A stretch of DNA of 64,000 nucleotides from Symbiodinium natans. Lineage: Eukaryota > Sar > Dinophyceae > Suessiales > Symbiodiniaceae. The stretch covers positions 744,001 through 808,000 of the forward strand of contig CAJNDS010001169.1 of NCBI GenBank assembly GCA_905221605.1, read 5' to 3'. The translations under genes were made by a program, and so were the position numbers. Positions within the stretch are counted from its first letter, which is position 1. Each line of letters starts with the position of its first letter. Of this stretch, positions 1 to 10,558 are shown piece after piece. A model generated the notes under the pieces. That model was not told the DNA's origin, did not search any database, and saw only the letters and a program-made list of their open reading frames with translations.

Positions 1-77
1 CCCTAAACCCTGAACCCCAAACCCTGAACCCCAAACCCTAAACCCTAAACCCTAAACCCTAAACCCTACACCATTAG
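1..77. repeat. CCCTAAA telomere-like array
   Basis: Degenerate CCCTAAA/CCCCAAA heptamers run to the acceptor CCATTAG of the first exon. The array therefore reads as the 3' end of an intron cut by the window edge, not as a chromosome end. Confidence 0.8.
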
Positions 78-1574
78 GACAGCCTTGGATGAGCTCTTTG
101 GGCCACTGCGGCGGGTTTTCGCCGGGCAGACGCTGGCTTGTGGATTACAGCTTACGCTTCAGGCTTCGGGGTTTAGGGTTTAGGGTTTAGGGTTTGGGGT
201 TTGGGGTTTGGGGTTTGGGGTTTGGGGTTGAATTAGGGTGTAGGGTTTAGGGTTTAGGGTTGGATTAGGGTTTAGGGTTTATGGTTGAATTAGTTTTTCG
301 GCGTTTTCAGGGTTCAGGGTTTAGGGTTTCGGGTTGCATTAGGTTGAATTCGGGTTGAGTTATGGTTGAATCAGGGTTTCGGGATGGGGTGCTCTGGAGG
401 GTCTGGCAGTATCGGAACAATTCTTGAGGGTGTTGGGCTGTTGAGGCAGCCTTCCCTGTTGAGGCAGCCTTCCTGAACCATACACACCCTAAACTTTAAA
501 CCCTACACCCGATGAACCAAAACCCATAATTCCTGAGCCCTCAAAACTCCTTTATAAGCCTCCTCTAAGCCCTGCAATCCCTATCAACCCCGCCCACGCC
601 GTAAGCTCTGTAGGCCCTAGATGAAGCAGGGTTCATGCTACTGTTCTTGGTGAGTGCATATAGGGTTCCTTATAAATGATACTGAGTGTATAGAATTGGT
701 GTCCTTTTGGGGGGGTGCAAGAAAGTGAAACTCTACTTCTTATGCCTTAAAAGCGTGCCGAGCTCAGGAAGTTCAACGCGGTCCTCCAGCAGGTGTCGAG
801 GGGTCTCAGGGAAACTTGGACCTCTGAGCCGTGAACCCTAAGCTCTTAACTCTTGAATCTTGAAAGACCTTTAAACCTAACAGGGTGTTTCGGGGTTTGT
901 AGAGTTGTTGCAGTCTTGTGAGTAGATTGTTTTCAGTTCTTGTTTGGAGCCGGGATGCTAAGCTATCGGGAGGATGCCATCTTTCAGGTGAGCCCTCACT
1001 TGATCTCCTGTGTCGTTTACGCGTTTACACGTTTAGGGTTTAGGGTTTAGGGTTTAGGGTTTAGGCACCAGCACTGCTGCGCATGCTCTTCAACAGCAAT
1101 CACAAAAACGCCATGAAGCGCGAGACCCAGGAAATCAAAAGGCCCACAAACCCAAAGCCCCTACGTTTGAAGCCACGCCACCAGAATCCAGAATCCCCAA
1201 AACGGCGAAAGCCTTCCAGGCCTCCCATCAAGGCTGTCAAGAGGCTTGCAGTTGAATAGGATTTCGGTTTTGCAGCCGTGGCTGGCCTAGCCCTCCACTT
1301 TCCGGCGTCGCAAAGCCCTTGGTCAGGTAAGCTTCGTGTAGCTTGGTCTATATAAGGGCCTTCAAACTTCGCGGTGATCGCACGTTGTTCTAGGCTTTCG
1401 GGGGTTTACGCGCATTAACGCGCTTTGTAGGGCTTAAGGTTTGTGGCTTTATAGGGTTCTGGTGTAGGCTTGCGGGGTTAAGGCTTTCGGGTTTGGCCTA
1501 CACCCTGCACCCTAAACCCTACAAGCACGCATGCCAGAGGTGATGGAGACTCTTCCAGACCGCTACACGCTGAG
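78..1574 (+). CDS. multi-exon gene, partial at both ends, product unknown
   Basis: Seven short exons: 78-162, 614-649, 754-792, 937-987, 1065 to about 1130, 1276-1326 and 1526-1574. The first five join in phase 0 without a stop. Donors are GC (163), GTGAGT (650), GTGTCG (793) and GTGAGC (988); 1276-1326 uses GTAAGC and joins 1526-1574 in phase 1. Sample peptides are LDELFGPLRRVFAG, RAELRKFNAVLQQ, LSYREDAIFQ, VAGLALHFPASQSPWS and RMPEVMETLPDRYTLR. The helix-rich, cysteine-poor text looks like ordinary protein, but I recognise no family. The 3' edge of the exon at 1065 is uncertain: GA donor at 1131, or another site that restores phase 1. The introns hold telomere-like arrays at 168-280 and 1030-1064. 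Confidence 0.55.
168..300. repeat. TTTAGGG/TTTGGGG array
   Basis: TTTAGGG and TTTGGGG heptamers directly follow the exon ending at 162, in the orientation opposite to the array at 1-77. This gives the recurring layout CCCTAAA - exon - TTTAGGG. Confidence 0.8.
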
Positions 1575-1693
1575 GTGGGCACGTGTGACAGAGGGGCAGG
1601 GTTGCAATTACATAGGCATCTTAGAGGAAGTAGATATGACCTGGGGAGGTTTACAATTGTCGTATTTTGGAGGATTATGCCATAAGCAAGCCC

Positions 1694-1835
1694 TACTTGG
1701 AGGTTCATGGTACTTAGTAACCAGTTACAACTGTACTTATAACCACTTTCAAGCCCCTTAAGTGCCCTAATATGGTAAAAAGTACAGTTCTAAGCACAGT
1801 TAGCATTGTTAGTAAGTACCATGAACCTCCAAGTA
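1694..1835. mobile_element. TA-flanked fold-back element (MITE-like), copy 1
   Basis: Arms 1694-1721 and 1808-1835 are inverted repeats matching at 27 of 28 positions, starting TACTTGGAGGTTCATGG. If the outer TA is the target duplication, the element itself runs CTTGG...CCAAG, as in Tc1/mariner-type MITEs. It carries no ORF. Related copies lie at 9404-9484 and 49793-49904. Family assignment is inference. Confidence 0.7.
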
Positions 1836-3034
1836 TGATTTACCATCTATCCATTGTATGGTAGCTTAGTTTCAAGTTCTCTAACAGCAACCCATGTGTG
1901 AAGTCTCGTAGATGAGTCTTTTCGAATGTGGGATTACCGTTATTATTGGGAAGTGTAGATAGGTTTGCTCAGCAATATTGGTCAGTGTGTACATTTGTAT
2001 ATTGTGGGGATACCACAAATGCCAAAAGCCCTACATCATATGGTGCTTGATTTGCATGTGCTGCGACGAGGGCGCGTCCAATGGTTCTCAGACTCGTAAT
2101 GACTCGTATTGGTATGTGCGTCCGTGCATTGGTGTATTCTTGCGTGTGTGTTTGGGCTTTTGCATGTGTGTGTGTGTGTGTGCCAAGTGTGTCACAGTTT
2201 CCCAAAGCGCGGGGAGGGGTCAGCTTTGCATGGCCAGTGTTCTCTTACCCGACGGTCTCACGTGAAGCAGTGACACTAGCGTTTCCCTTACATCCCAGCC
2301 AATCCCAGCCCCTCGAACCCTAAGTGCCACCAGACCTTGAGCCGCGCTACTGTGCCAAAGCCGTGTTTTTGCTTTAAGGATTAAGTTTGTGGTCGTTCCT
2401 ACGAGGCAATTTGTGAATTAGGCTCCCCATGTATTTCCGTCAAGATGTTTCTGGGGGGGGGAAAGGTAAAACCCCCATGTATTTCCGTCAAGATGTATCT
2501 GCGGGGGGAAAAGGTAAAACCCGAACTTCTAATTCCCCAGCAGCAAGAGCAAAGGGGGCTAGTGTATCTCAAGTCCTAAACCCTAAACCCTACATCCTGC
2601 AGCAATGAGCCCAGGAAGCTCTAAACAGCCAAGGTTCCCTGCACCCTGACTCCTCCAACCTTGATGAAACACTGAACCCTACAAAGCTCTGAACCTCATG
2701 GCCGAATCCCCCTGACCCTCAGCCTTACATATATATATATATATATGTGTAAATAAATACATGAACAAACATATCTATCTATCTATCTATCTATCTATAT
2801 ATATATATATATCACCCGAAATTGCCAAGAAACCAAAAGTTTGTGAAGGGACTTGCGCTTGTCGCGCGGGCTGGCGCCGAGATCTCAGCCCAAATTTGAC
2901 CAGGGTGTCGGTTTCAGGGTTCAGGGATCTCCGATGCAAGTGCCATATAGCTCGTTGACCCAAGAAAGGCACCATTAGCAGAAGTGCCCTAAACTTTGTA
3001 CTGTGGCCGGTTGCGTCGCCATCTAGCCTGCAAG
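1836..3034. other. non-coding stretch with microsatellites
   Basis: No confident exon. It holds a TG run (about 2167-2181), a 53-bp direct duplication at about 2424-2522 (CCCCATGTATTTCCGTCAAG in both units), TA repeats at 2730-2746 and TCTA/TA repeats at 2772-2811. A possible exon at about 2822-2932 reads PKVCEGTCACRAGW in one frame, but a second frame is also open, so I do not call it. Confidence 0.5.
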
Positions 3035-5487
3035 GCCCATGCAGGAGACGATTCGGTACACCCTCTCCCACGCACCAACAAAACCTGGAAACCCTCAAGT
3101 TCAGGGTTTAGGGTTCGCTTCTACTACGAAAGAGCTTGTAGAATTTAAGGATACTTGGATTTATAGGCTCAACCCCTAGCCCTGAAGGGCAGAGAAACTT
3201 TGACTCGGGACTGTCATCCTGAGTGACAAATGAGCAATGGTCCCTCTACCCTTTTATCTCAGAGACCTGACGGAACTTTCAACCTGACCATGTGCCCTGA
3301 AGGCAACACGAATGATGGGCGGGGGATAGCGGTAAACGAACGGAGCCCAAGAACTTCTTAGTCCTAGTCAGGCGCATTCAGGGTCGCCAATAGAAGCAAT
3401 GCCTCCGTCACGGAAAACCGGAAAATGACTCAGCATCACCCGCAGCCTTTAACCCAAAGCCCTAAGCCCTAAATCCTAAAACCCTCCGTAAACCCTAAAC
3501 CCTAAAACCCTCAACCCTCAACCTCCACCGACCAACCTTCGCCGCAATTTTTTGCTTTGTGCAGCTGCCAAAGTCCTGAGAGATGGGTCGCTGCCTGGCG
3601 AATGCCGCGAGGGCCCCTGGGCCGTGCCTGGGCCCAGTACGGAAATGTTGGGGTGAGAATTTTAGAGTTGGGGGAAGGAGAGTTTGAGGTTGTAGGGTTT
3701 ATAGTCTATAGAGGTTCTTAGGGGTCTGAAGGGCAATAGTCCATAGAGATTCTAAGGGGTCTGACTATTGTTTTGTGGTTGAAGGGCATTGGGAGGCAAA
3801 CTTCAACCTCGGTTTGAGGAGGGCTGCAGGGTCTCTCGTTTGGCTTGAGCACCTAGGTTTCGGGTATTGTAGGGTTTAGGAAAGTTTTGGGTTTAGGGTT
3901 TAGGGTTTGGGGTTTAGGGTTTAGGGTTTAGGGTTTAGAGTTTAGGGTTTAGGATTTGAAACCTTGAATGCCAAAGCTGTGAGCTGTGACAAGAATTGCA
4001 ATGTTCGACAGTTCTGCTTTCCAGGAGTTTGGCGCAAGTGTCGAACGACATTCCCTTCTCGCCTCTCCCTAAGTTTTCCCTAGTTACATATGTCGCAAAG
4101 TTACGTCACACGGTCTCAACTAGTCAAATCATCTACTCTTACCTCAAAACCCCAATTCCTCGACCAAGCGCTATCCCAACATTACCTCTGCGCATCCCGC
4201 GTGGTCAAGGCACGCCTCACGCTTCAAGCTGGTTGAGCATCGTGGCAAAGTGTTATTGTTCAGCGTGCATGAACTGCCTGCATACATCTAGTATATACAT
4301 ATGTGTATATATGTATATATATATATGTATGCATACACGTGCGCATATGTATACATAAATATGTCTGTTGTCTGTTTGCATGTCAGTTTTGGCTTGCTTA
4401 TCGAAGGTTAGGGTGGTTGCTTTCGCTCAGGGGTCAGGACCTGGCTGCCAGATTTTTCATACGTGCCAGATGCATTGCTCCTTCCTGGCGCCAGATGGGA
4501 TGCTAAAGATGCTAAACCCTGTGTAGCAGTCTCCAAACTCCACCCCGATATCGGAGTTGGTTAGCCTTGGGACTTGGTGCTGCCGGGGTTTGGGCTTTCT
4601 TTGGGTGCAGTGTTAAGGGGTTGGGCTCTGACGAAGCGTAGACCCTCATGTTATTTCTCCCGTCGTTCTCCTGTATTCCCTAGCAGTTTTTTTAATGCTA
4701 CAGCAGAAGTGTTCCAGGTGCCCCAAAAGCACCGAAGCCGCGGACGCGCCCCAGCAACCGCAAGAGGAGCCACGCAAGGCCCACCGACAGAAAGGGGGAC
4801 AAAGAGCGGGAACTGAAGGGGTCAAGATGTTACAAGCTTGTGTGTCATGGGTTCATCTTAGTTAGAGCCCTCGAAAACTGAAAGGTGGCTTTAGCCAATC
4901 AAGAACCTCAAGCCCAACACGCCTAATCCCTAAGCCGAAGCTCCAAAATCTCCAACCCTTCGAACTGCATCGGGGGGGTAAGGGAGCCCGAGGAAGGGAA
5001 CTACTCTTGCCCTATTCATATGTTGGGTCTCTCTCTTTCTTGAGGCAATTATGCTATGTGATCCTTACCTTACCGAGCCCAAAGCGATGGTTCCTGGCCA
5101 GGTCTTCTTCGGCTGCCACTTCGAGCTCGATGGCTGCATGCCAGCCGAGGTTGGGGTGGGTGTTTAGGTTTAGGACTCTGGGTTACCCTGAACCCTAAAG
5201 TTTTGGGTTCAGGGTCCCGAGCCTTTGCATTTGAAAGAAAGGTGGGTAAGTCACAAGGGTGTCTTGCCTGATGCTCGGGCCTGGGATTTGGATGGCACGC
5301 TTCGAATCTTTGTCGGAGCCCCTACATCCGAGGGGTGTCAGGGCTTAACCCTGAACCCTAAAACCTAAAACCCGAAACCCTCCCTCAACCTGCATGTCCT
5401 AAGAGCATGAGACTTGTGGAGGAGTTTCGGACAGCCCTGGTGAACCTGGACGTGGAGGTGGAGAGCAGGCCACGGGCACGGGCCTGA
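3035..5487 (+). CDS. multi-exon gene with C-terminal stop, product unknown
   Basis: Candidate exons are 3035-3098 (PMQETIRYTLSHAPTK), 3565-3652 (AKVLRDGSLPGECREG; acceptor TTTGTGCAG, donor GTGAGA), 4704-4820 (QKCSRCPKSTEAADAPQQ), 5078-5149 (PKAMVPGQVFFGCHFELDG; donor GTTGGG) and 5404-5487 (SMRLVEEFRTALVNLDVEVE) ending in TGA at 5485-5487. The last three join in phase 0. The first two are placed here only by strand and proximity, and an exon seems to be missing between 3652 and 4704. The CxxC in the third exon is too little to name a domain. Confidence 0.5.
3653..4703. other. intronic stretch with telomere-like and TA repeats
   Basis: A TTTAGGG array at about 3890-3955 and a TATA/CATA microsatellite at about 4293-4355. 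I see no exon here that survives phase checking, although phase requires one. Confidence 0.45.
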
Positions 5488-5526
5488 AGCTCTAGCTCCC
5501 CCGATACGGGCTTACATCCCTAGTAG

Positions 5527-5887
5527 GCGAATCATAAAGACGACACCAACAATTACCCGGTTTAGATTTGCTTCGTAGAAGCAAGCCGTCTGAAATGTGG
5601 TCTGTTCCCTATCAGGTTTTAGGTTTCGTTTTTGCTTGAGGTTCCGACTTGGGGCAGGTTCGGGGAGTTTGGGTTGAACTAAGCCACTCAAGATCTTCTT
5701 GGGTTCGGTGCTTTGCCAGGTACGCTGCTTTTGCGTCAGCTTGGATTTCCAAACCCCAGTCATGGCATCCCCAGCCTGATAACCCTAAACCCTAAGCCTC
5801 CGGTAGCTCAAAGCCTCGGAGGCTTGCCACGATGCGCGCCGAACTCCTCCAACTCCTCCAAGAGTCCTCGGAGGTGAGGTTTAGGGT

Positions 5888-5933
<46 letters not shown>

Positions 5934-6635
5934 GGTTTAGGAGCTAGGTTTTAGGGGTGAGGTTGCTTTCAGGGCCTCAGCAGGGAGGGTGCTTGTAGGG
6001 CAGATAGGGCTTCGCTCGCCGAGTAGAGTTGCACTGCTCTTATATGGGCCTTTCAGTTCTTTGAATTGGGTTTAGGGTTTAGGGTTTAAGGTTTAGGGTT
6101 TAGGGGTTAGCAGCATTGGCTGGGTCGATTACGTTGAGGGTTTAGTTTGAGTGTGGCTTCGCTATGTAGGGGTGACGTCTGTCTCGTAGTACGCACGACC
6201 ACGAAGCCTTATCCATGGGCAATAAAACTTAAACCCTGCACACCCCAAATAAACCCTACAAGCCCTTAGCCCTGCAAGCCCTATAAGCCCTAAACACTGT
6301 AGGCCCTAAACCTATCCCCCAGAACCTTCGCCCTTGGAGTCACTGGCGCGCCCCCGCCTTTGCACCAGGCCTTGCGGCAAGATATGGCTGCCCAGCTGAA
6401 CAAGTGCTTGCGAAAAGGCCGTTCAGCTCCCGGCCTTAAGTCCTCAACACCTAACCCGGTATACCCTGTAAATTTTCTAACCCCTAAGCGCTAAGCCCTA
6501 AACCTAAACCCTACACCCTAAACTATGGCTCAGGACAGTGATCGCCGGGAAGCCGCTTCGGAGAGTCCGCGCCGTGGGCGAAAGCCTCGGCCAGCCGAGT
6601 CGGTGCCATCCATCGAGGATGGGCTGACGGCTTAG
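5527..6635 (+). CDS. multi-exon gene with stop, product unknown
   Basis: Exons: 5527-5559 (donor GTTTAG), 5807-5873 (MRAELLQLLQESSE in one of two open frames; donor GTGAGG), 6323-6425 (TFALGVTGAPPPLHQALRQD then MAAQLNKCLRKG; GC donor) and 6534-6635 (DSDRREAASESPRRGRKPRP) ending in TAG at 6633-6635. The last two join in phase 0. A (GAGGGTT)n block at 5880-5940 opens the intron after the second exon. The C-terminus is charged and low in complexity; no family recognised. Confidence 0.45.
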
Positions 6636-6745
6636 CCAGATCCTCCCAAGCTCCCAAGCACCCTTCAGGGGGGCACTAGAATCATCACTAAAAGTGCCCT
6701 GGGGGTGTCGGAAGGAGTTTAGGGACTTAGGGAAGATCTTTTAAG

Positions 6746-8783
6746 AGCATTGGGCGTCTCCGCTTGATACGGCACCCTGAGCTCTACAAGAGCTACGTGG
6801 CCCCAGAAAACCCAATCATCCCCCCCCCCCCCCCCCTACTTAATCGTGACCCCTACAACAGTGAATAAGGTTGTTTCCTAGTTGAGGGACTTTCTTTGGG
6901 GGGGATAATGCGTTTTACAACCCAGGTCTCTGGAAGCAAATGTTCCTGCACATCATTGAGCTGAGAACTAAGCTTCTGTGAGCCTTAAGCTGCCAGTAGT
7001 GCCCTTCTTCCCTTTTTGCATCAGGGTGGAGGTCCCCCATTACACCAAATAACCCAGCCCCTGGTTGGGCAACCAAAGATCCTGTCGAGGACATGGCAGG
7101 AATGTTGTGCCCGAATCCTGCAGCCCCCTACACCATAACCCCTTTAACCCGAGACTCTAAGACCAAACCCCAAAATCCCCCCAACCCTCTCAGCCCTCTC
7201 AGCCCTGTGGTAGGCTGAGAGCAGCCTGGCAGAGCCAACGCCCCGGAGGCCCAATGCCCCAACCGTGACGCCAGCACAGATGCACCTGGCGAGGTTGCCC
7301 ACCGACCGTCTCAGGACGGGTTTAGGGTTTTAGGCGTTTAAGGTTTTTAGGCTTTTGTTTTTTTGGGCTTGTGGCTTTTAGGCTTTCAGTTGGGTCAGCC
7401 ATTAGCTGTGGAGTCCGCTCGCTGCGAGTGTAGAACCACCATGGGTTTGGGCTTTGGGGTTTAGGGTTCCTAGGGTCGGTGTTAAGCTGTTAGAAACTTA
7501 AATCAGGGTACCAAGTATGGCTTTACAGCAAAATTGTATGGTTGAATGTTGGCAGCAGCCCCTTACTTGCAGGTGCGGCACTTTCACCCAACGCAATCAT
7601 GGGTTCTCTTTTTCCGCGCTGCCCTAAGCCATACACCCTTGAAAGGGTTTCTGGTTTTTTTTTAAAGAGGGATTTCGGGCATGCAGGAGCCACAGAGCTT
7701 GCGTCAGGAGAGGGGTTCGCGTTCCGGGTTTGCGGTTAAGGGTTTTACGGTGAAGGATTGAAGGGTGCAGCTGAACCCTTGGAGGAACTCGGCCGAGCGC
7801 ATGGGCATCAAAGCTGGCGGTGGCAAGTCCGAGTCCTGTCGACCAAGCTATAAAATCCTTTTTACAGGAGGTTTGTGTTTGGGTTCTTTTCTTGTGGGGC
7901 GGGGGGGTGGGGGGGTTGTGGGGTTATGGGGTTTGTTGTTTTGCAATTGTTTATTGGGAGTGGAGCTTGCGTGGCTTGGCTTTGGATCGGAGTTTGTGTC
8001 TCAGGGCTCCCAGGATCAGGTAGCTTGTCGCCAAGCAGCAGACTTCCGACTTGCTTGACTTGGCTTCCGCTTGGCAGTATCACTAAGCCATATGCCAGCG
8101 GTATCAGCAAACGCTTGCCTGGTCCGATGCCGAGGAAATCATTGCAGCTGTCCTGTACGCCATCCAAAAGCAGCACAGGAGTGTGGGTTCACGCTTGATG
8201 TATAGCTGAAGGATATATGGGATCCACCCTTCCCCCCAATGCAAGGATTCTAGCAGGAATACAAGGGAATTCCAGACCTAGCTTGGGTGATGCCAAGGAA
8301 TTTGGGGGATTGTTGTAAATGAGCCGACCCCCCCCCCCCCCCCCAACAGGGACCTCAAGTTGAAGCAACTACTTGGAAGACCCTACAGCCTAAACCCTGA
8401 GCCCTCAGCCCGAATTTCCCTGCCTTCTCTCGGACCTCTCTCGCAGAGCGCTGCACAGGCTCGCGCGCAAGAAGTGTGGCTCTGAGCTGGCCGCCTTGTT
8501 TGCAGCCAAAGTACGGGCTTCGGGATTTTGTAGACCCCCTGATACCACAACAGACCTGTTGAACAAGTCTTATGACCAGATCCATGTGAGCTTTCTATAT
8601 GTCATATGTTTGAGCAGGTTTAGGTTTGGGTTTTTGCAGGCAGCCTTGAGGCAATCTCATGGGAGCTGGAGACATGGGCTCATACCCAAGAACATTTGTA
8701 CGCAGCTTGCAGTGATGCTCTCCCTCGCCAATGACAGAGCGCCCTGGAGTGTCCAGCCATTGTTCTTCCACAGTCTACCCTAG
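6746..8783 (+). CDS. multi-exon gene with stop, product unknown
   Basis: Exons, best first: 8447-8585 (donor GTGAGC) and 8640-8783 join in phase 0 and run through ALHRLARKKCGSELAALF, LLNKSYDQIH and QLAVMLSLANDRAPWS to TAG at 8781-8783. 7771-7870 (LNPWRNSAERMGIKAGGG; donor GTTTGT) joins 8088 to about 8180 (QQTLAWSDAEEIIAAVLYAI) in phase 1. Further exons: 6746-6796 (IGRLRLIRHPELYKSY), 6926-6977 (LWKQMFLHIIELRTK; donor GTGAGC), 7222-7319 (AEPTPRRPNAPTVTPAQMH; donor GTTTAGGG), 7399-7444 and 7529-7602 (VWLNVGSSPLLAGAALSP). The phases of the middle exons do not all fit, so boundaries or extra exons are missing, and 6746-6977 could be another gene. Not recognised. Confidence 0.5.
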
Positions 8784-8889
8784 AGGAGAACCAAAACTCT
8801 GCAACACGCACTCTAGCGCAAGCCACCCAATCTCACAACCCTAGCAACCCTTCATCCCTATAAACCCTAGAAGCCTAAGACTAGAAACC

Positions 8890-9390
8890 TTTGACCCCGA
8901 GGCGAAGCCGGAGCTGTGACTCGGTTTCAGCTGAGGGCTTCTCTTTTCTTTGATCTGGCCGGTGGAATGGGGGGGTTGGGCGGGGGAGGGTGGTGGGTTG
9001 TGGGGGTGGTGAGTGGTGGGCTGGAGGCTAGAAGGGGTTGGGGTTTAGGCGCTTGCATTTGCTCAGACAACGAACTTGGGGGACTTGTTTCAGCATGCTT
9101 CCCTTATCGCTACATCTGCCCAGAACCCCAAGCTGCTGGTTGAGGTTCCTATACCTTACCTGAAGCTGCCGCTTTAGTGCGTAGCACCTTCAGGCATCCA
9201 ACTTTCAATTCTTCACTGGAGCCAAAGGCCCAAGTCAGACATCAGGGATGTGCATGTAGGGGTTTTGCAAGTCCTAAGCCCGGAACCCCGAGAACGAGGC
9301 CGCTGCCCCCCCGATCCGCCTACGCCTGTGCGAAGCTTGCGCGCTTAGCGCCGGCAGTGGCGGGCGCGATGTCTTGAGCGGCAGGCCGCG
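8890..9390 (+). CDS. exon cluster, product unknown
   Basis: Three candidate exons: about 8890-8914 (TFDPEAKPEL; donor GTGACT), 9094-9177 (ASLIATSAQNPKLLVEVPIP, acceptor GTTTCAG, TAG at 9175-9177, or donor at 9145) and about 9297-9390 (EAAAPPIRLRLCEACALS). They could be the end of the preceding gene if its stop at 8781 lies past a donor, or a small separate gene. Confidence 0.35.
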
Positions 9391-9403
9391 GGAGTTAGGG
9401 GCC

Positions 9404-9484
9404 TACTTGGAGGTTCAGGGTACTTATAACCCAATTATAAGTGTTGTTATAATTGGGTTGTTGATTACCATGAACCTCCAAGTA
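9404..9484. mobile_element. TA-flanked fold-back element, copy 2
   Basis: Same ends as 1694-1835 (18 of 19 terminal bases pair), with an inner inverted repeat CCCAATTATAA / TTATAATTGGG, so the whole 81 bp folds into one hairpin. TA flanks both ends. It sits in intron or intergenic sequence. Confidence 0.7.
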
Positions 9485-9653
9485 GCCTTCAGGATTTAGG
9501 TCTGCGGGCTTTTGACAATGGTTCGGTTTCCCGTTTCTTGGTTTATGGTGGTCATCGAGCCTGTTGTTGTCGACCACGAGATGGCTTTCCTACGGCCTAT
9601 TTTTTTACATGCGGGTTTAGGCTCTAACGATTCTAATGCTGCAAGAGGGCTTC

Positions 9654-10192
9654 TTAAGGATTCTTGGGTGTATCGAGACTCTTGGCGGCTTGGTGGCCTT
9701 TCTTGCTTCGCATGCAGTTCAGGGAGGAGAGAATGTGCTCCATGATCTCCTGCATGCAGTCCGACATACTCTGCGCCCCCCTCAATCCTGCGCATGGATG
9801 AAGCGGTAGAGCCTCGGCCTCTGACCTCTTGCTAAAAACTAAAAACCAGAAACCCTTGGCCCTTAAAGGTCTTGTCAACATGCAGTCTGGATTTTGAGCC
9901 GAAGGGTTTAGCATGATTGAGCTGTCAAGGAAGAGGGCTGTTTCGAGAGGTTTGTTTGTCGCGCAGCAGCACTCCCTTGATTCAAGTTTAAATGTCAGGA
10001 GACATCTTTCTGCCCCTAGTGGCGTTTGATCACCCACCTGCGAGCACCAGTGAGGCGTCTCCCAGAGTTGTACAGCTGTGACTGGAGGACATAAGTGTCC
10101 ATGCACGAGCCGATTGCAATGAACGCGCCCCGCTTTTCGGGTGCGCAATCTGTATGCCTGTAGTTCGATCCTTTCTGCCTTAGGAGGCAGTT
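9654..10192 (-). CDS. three-exon gene 3' part, product unknown
   Basis: Minus-strand exons 10192-10038 (CLLRQKGSNYRHTDCAPEKR; donor GTGGGT), 9975-9927 (ECCCATNKPLETALFL; GA donor) and 9770-9654 (MQEIMEHILSSLNCMRSKK) join in phases 2 and 0 and end with TAA at 9654-9656. All junctions have an AG acceptor. The product is Cys- and Lys-rich with a short helical tail; I recognise no domain. The 5' end is not located. Confidence 0.55.
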
Positions 10193-10558
10193 CTGACATG
10201 CTGGACAGTTCACAAGGACAGACATTGCACCATGCAAGCTCGGGTACACGCTGCCCTGCCTAAGGGCCCTAAGCCCTAAGTCCTACGTTCTAAGCCCTAA
10301 ACCCTGAACCCTAAACCCAACTTGCAAAGACCTGGTCGAAGAAACTGCCCAGTTAGATCGCAGCCATGCCTGGGTGGCATTGACCACCTTTTGCTGCCCG
10401 GAATTCAATGCCTGCAAGCATTTGGGAAGGACAACCTGCTGCAGTTCTCACGCCCAATTCTCAGCTTGGGCTCTAGGACGGGGGTTGTACATTTAAGTTC
10501 AGGCGTTGGCTTTCACACGAAGCCATGAGATCCGAAGCATCAAGCATACTAACCATAG

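Noticed and set aside
1-77. Chromosome end (true telomere)
   Set aside because: The same heptamers recur internally many times in both orientations, are degenerate here, and lead straight into an exon.
1015-1060. CRISPR or other spaced direct repeats
   Set aside because: Heptamer arrays have no unique spacers, and no array with regular spacers was found anywhere.
10100-10185. tRNA (AGTTCGATCCT B-box-like text)
   Set aside because: The T-stem does not pair and no matching A-box or acceptor stem is present.
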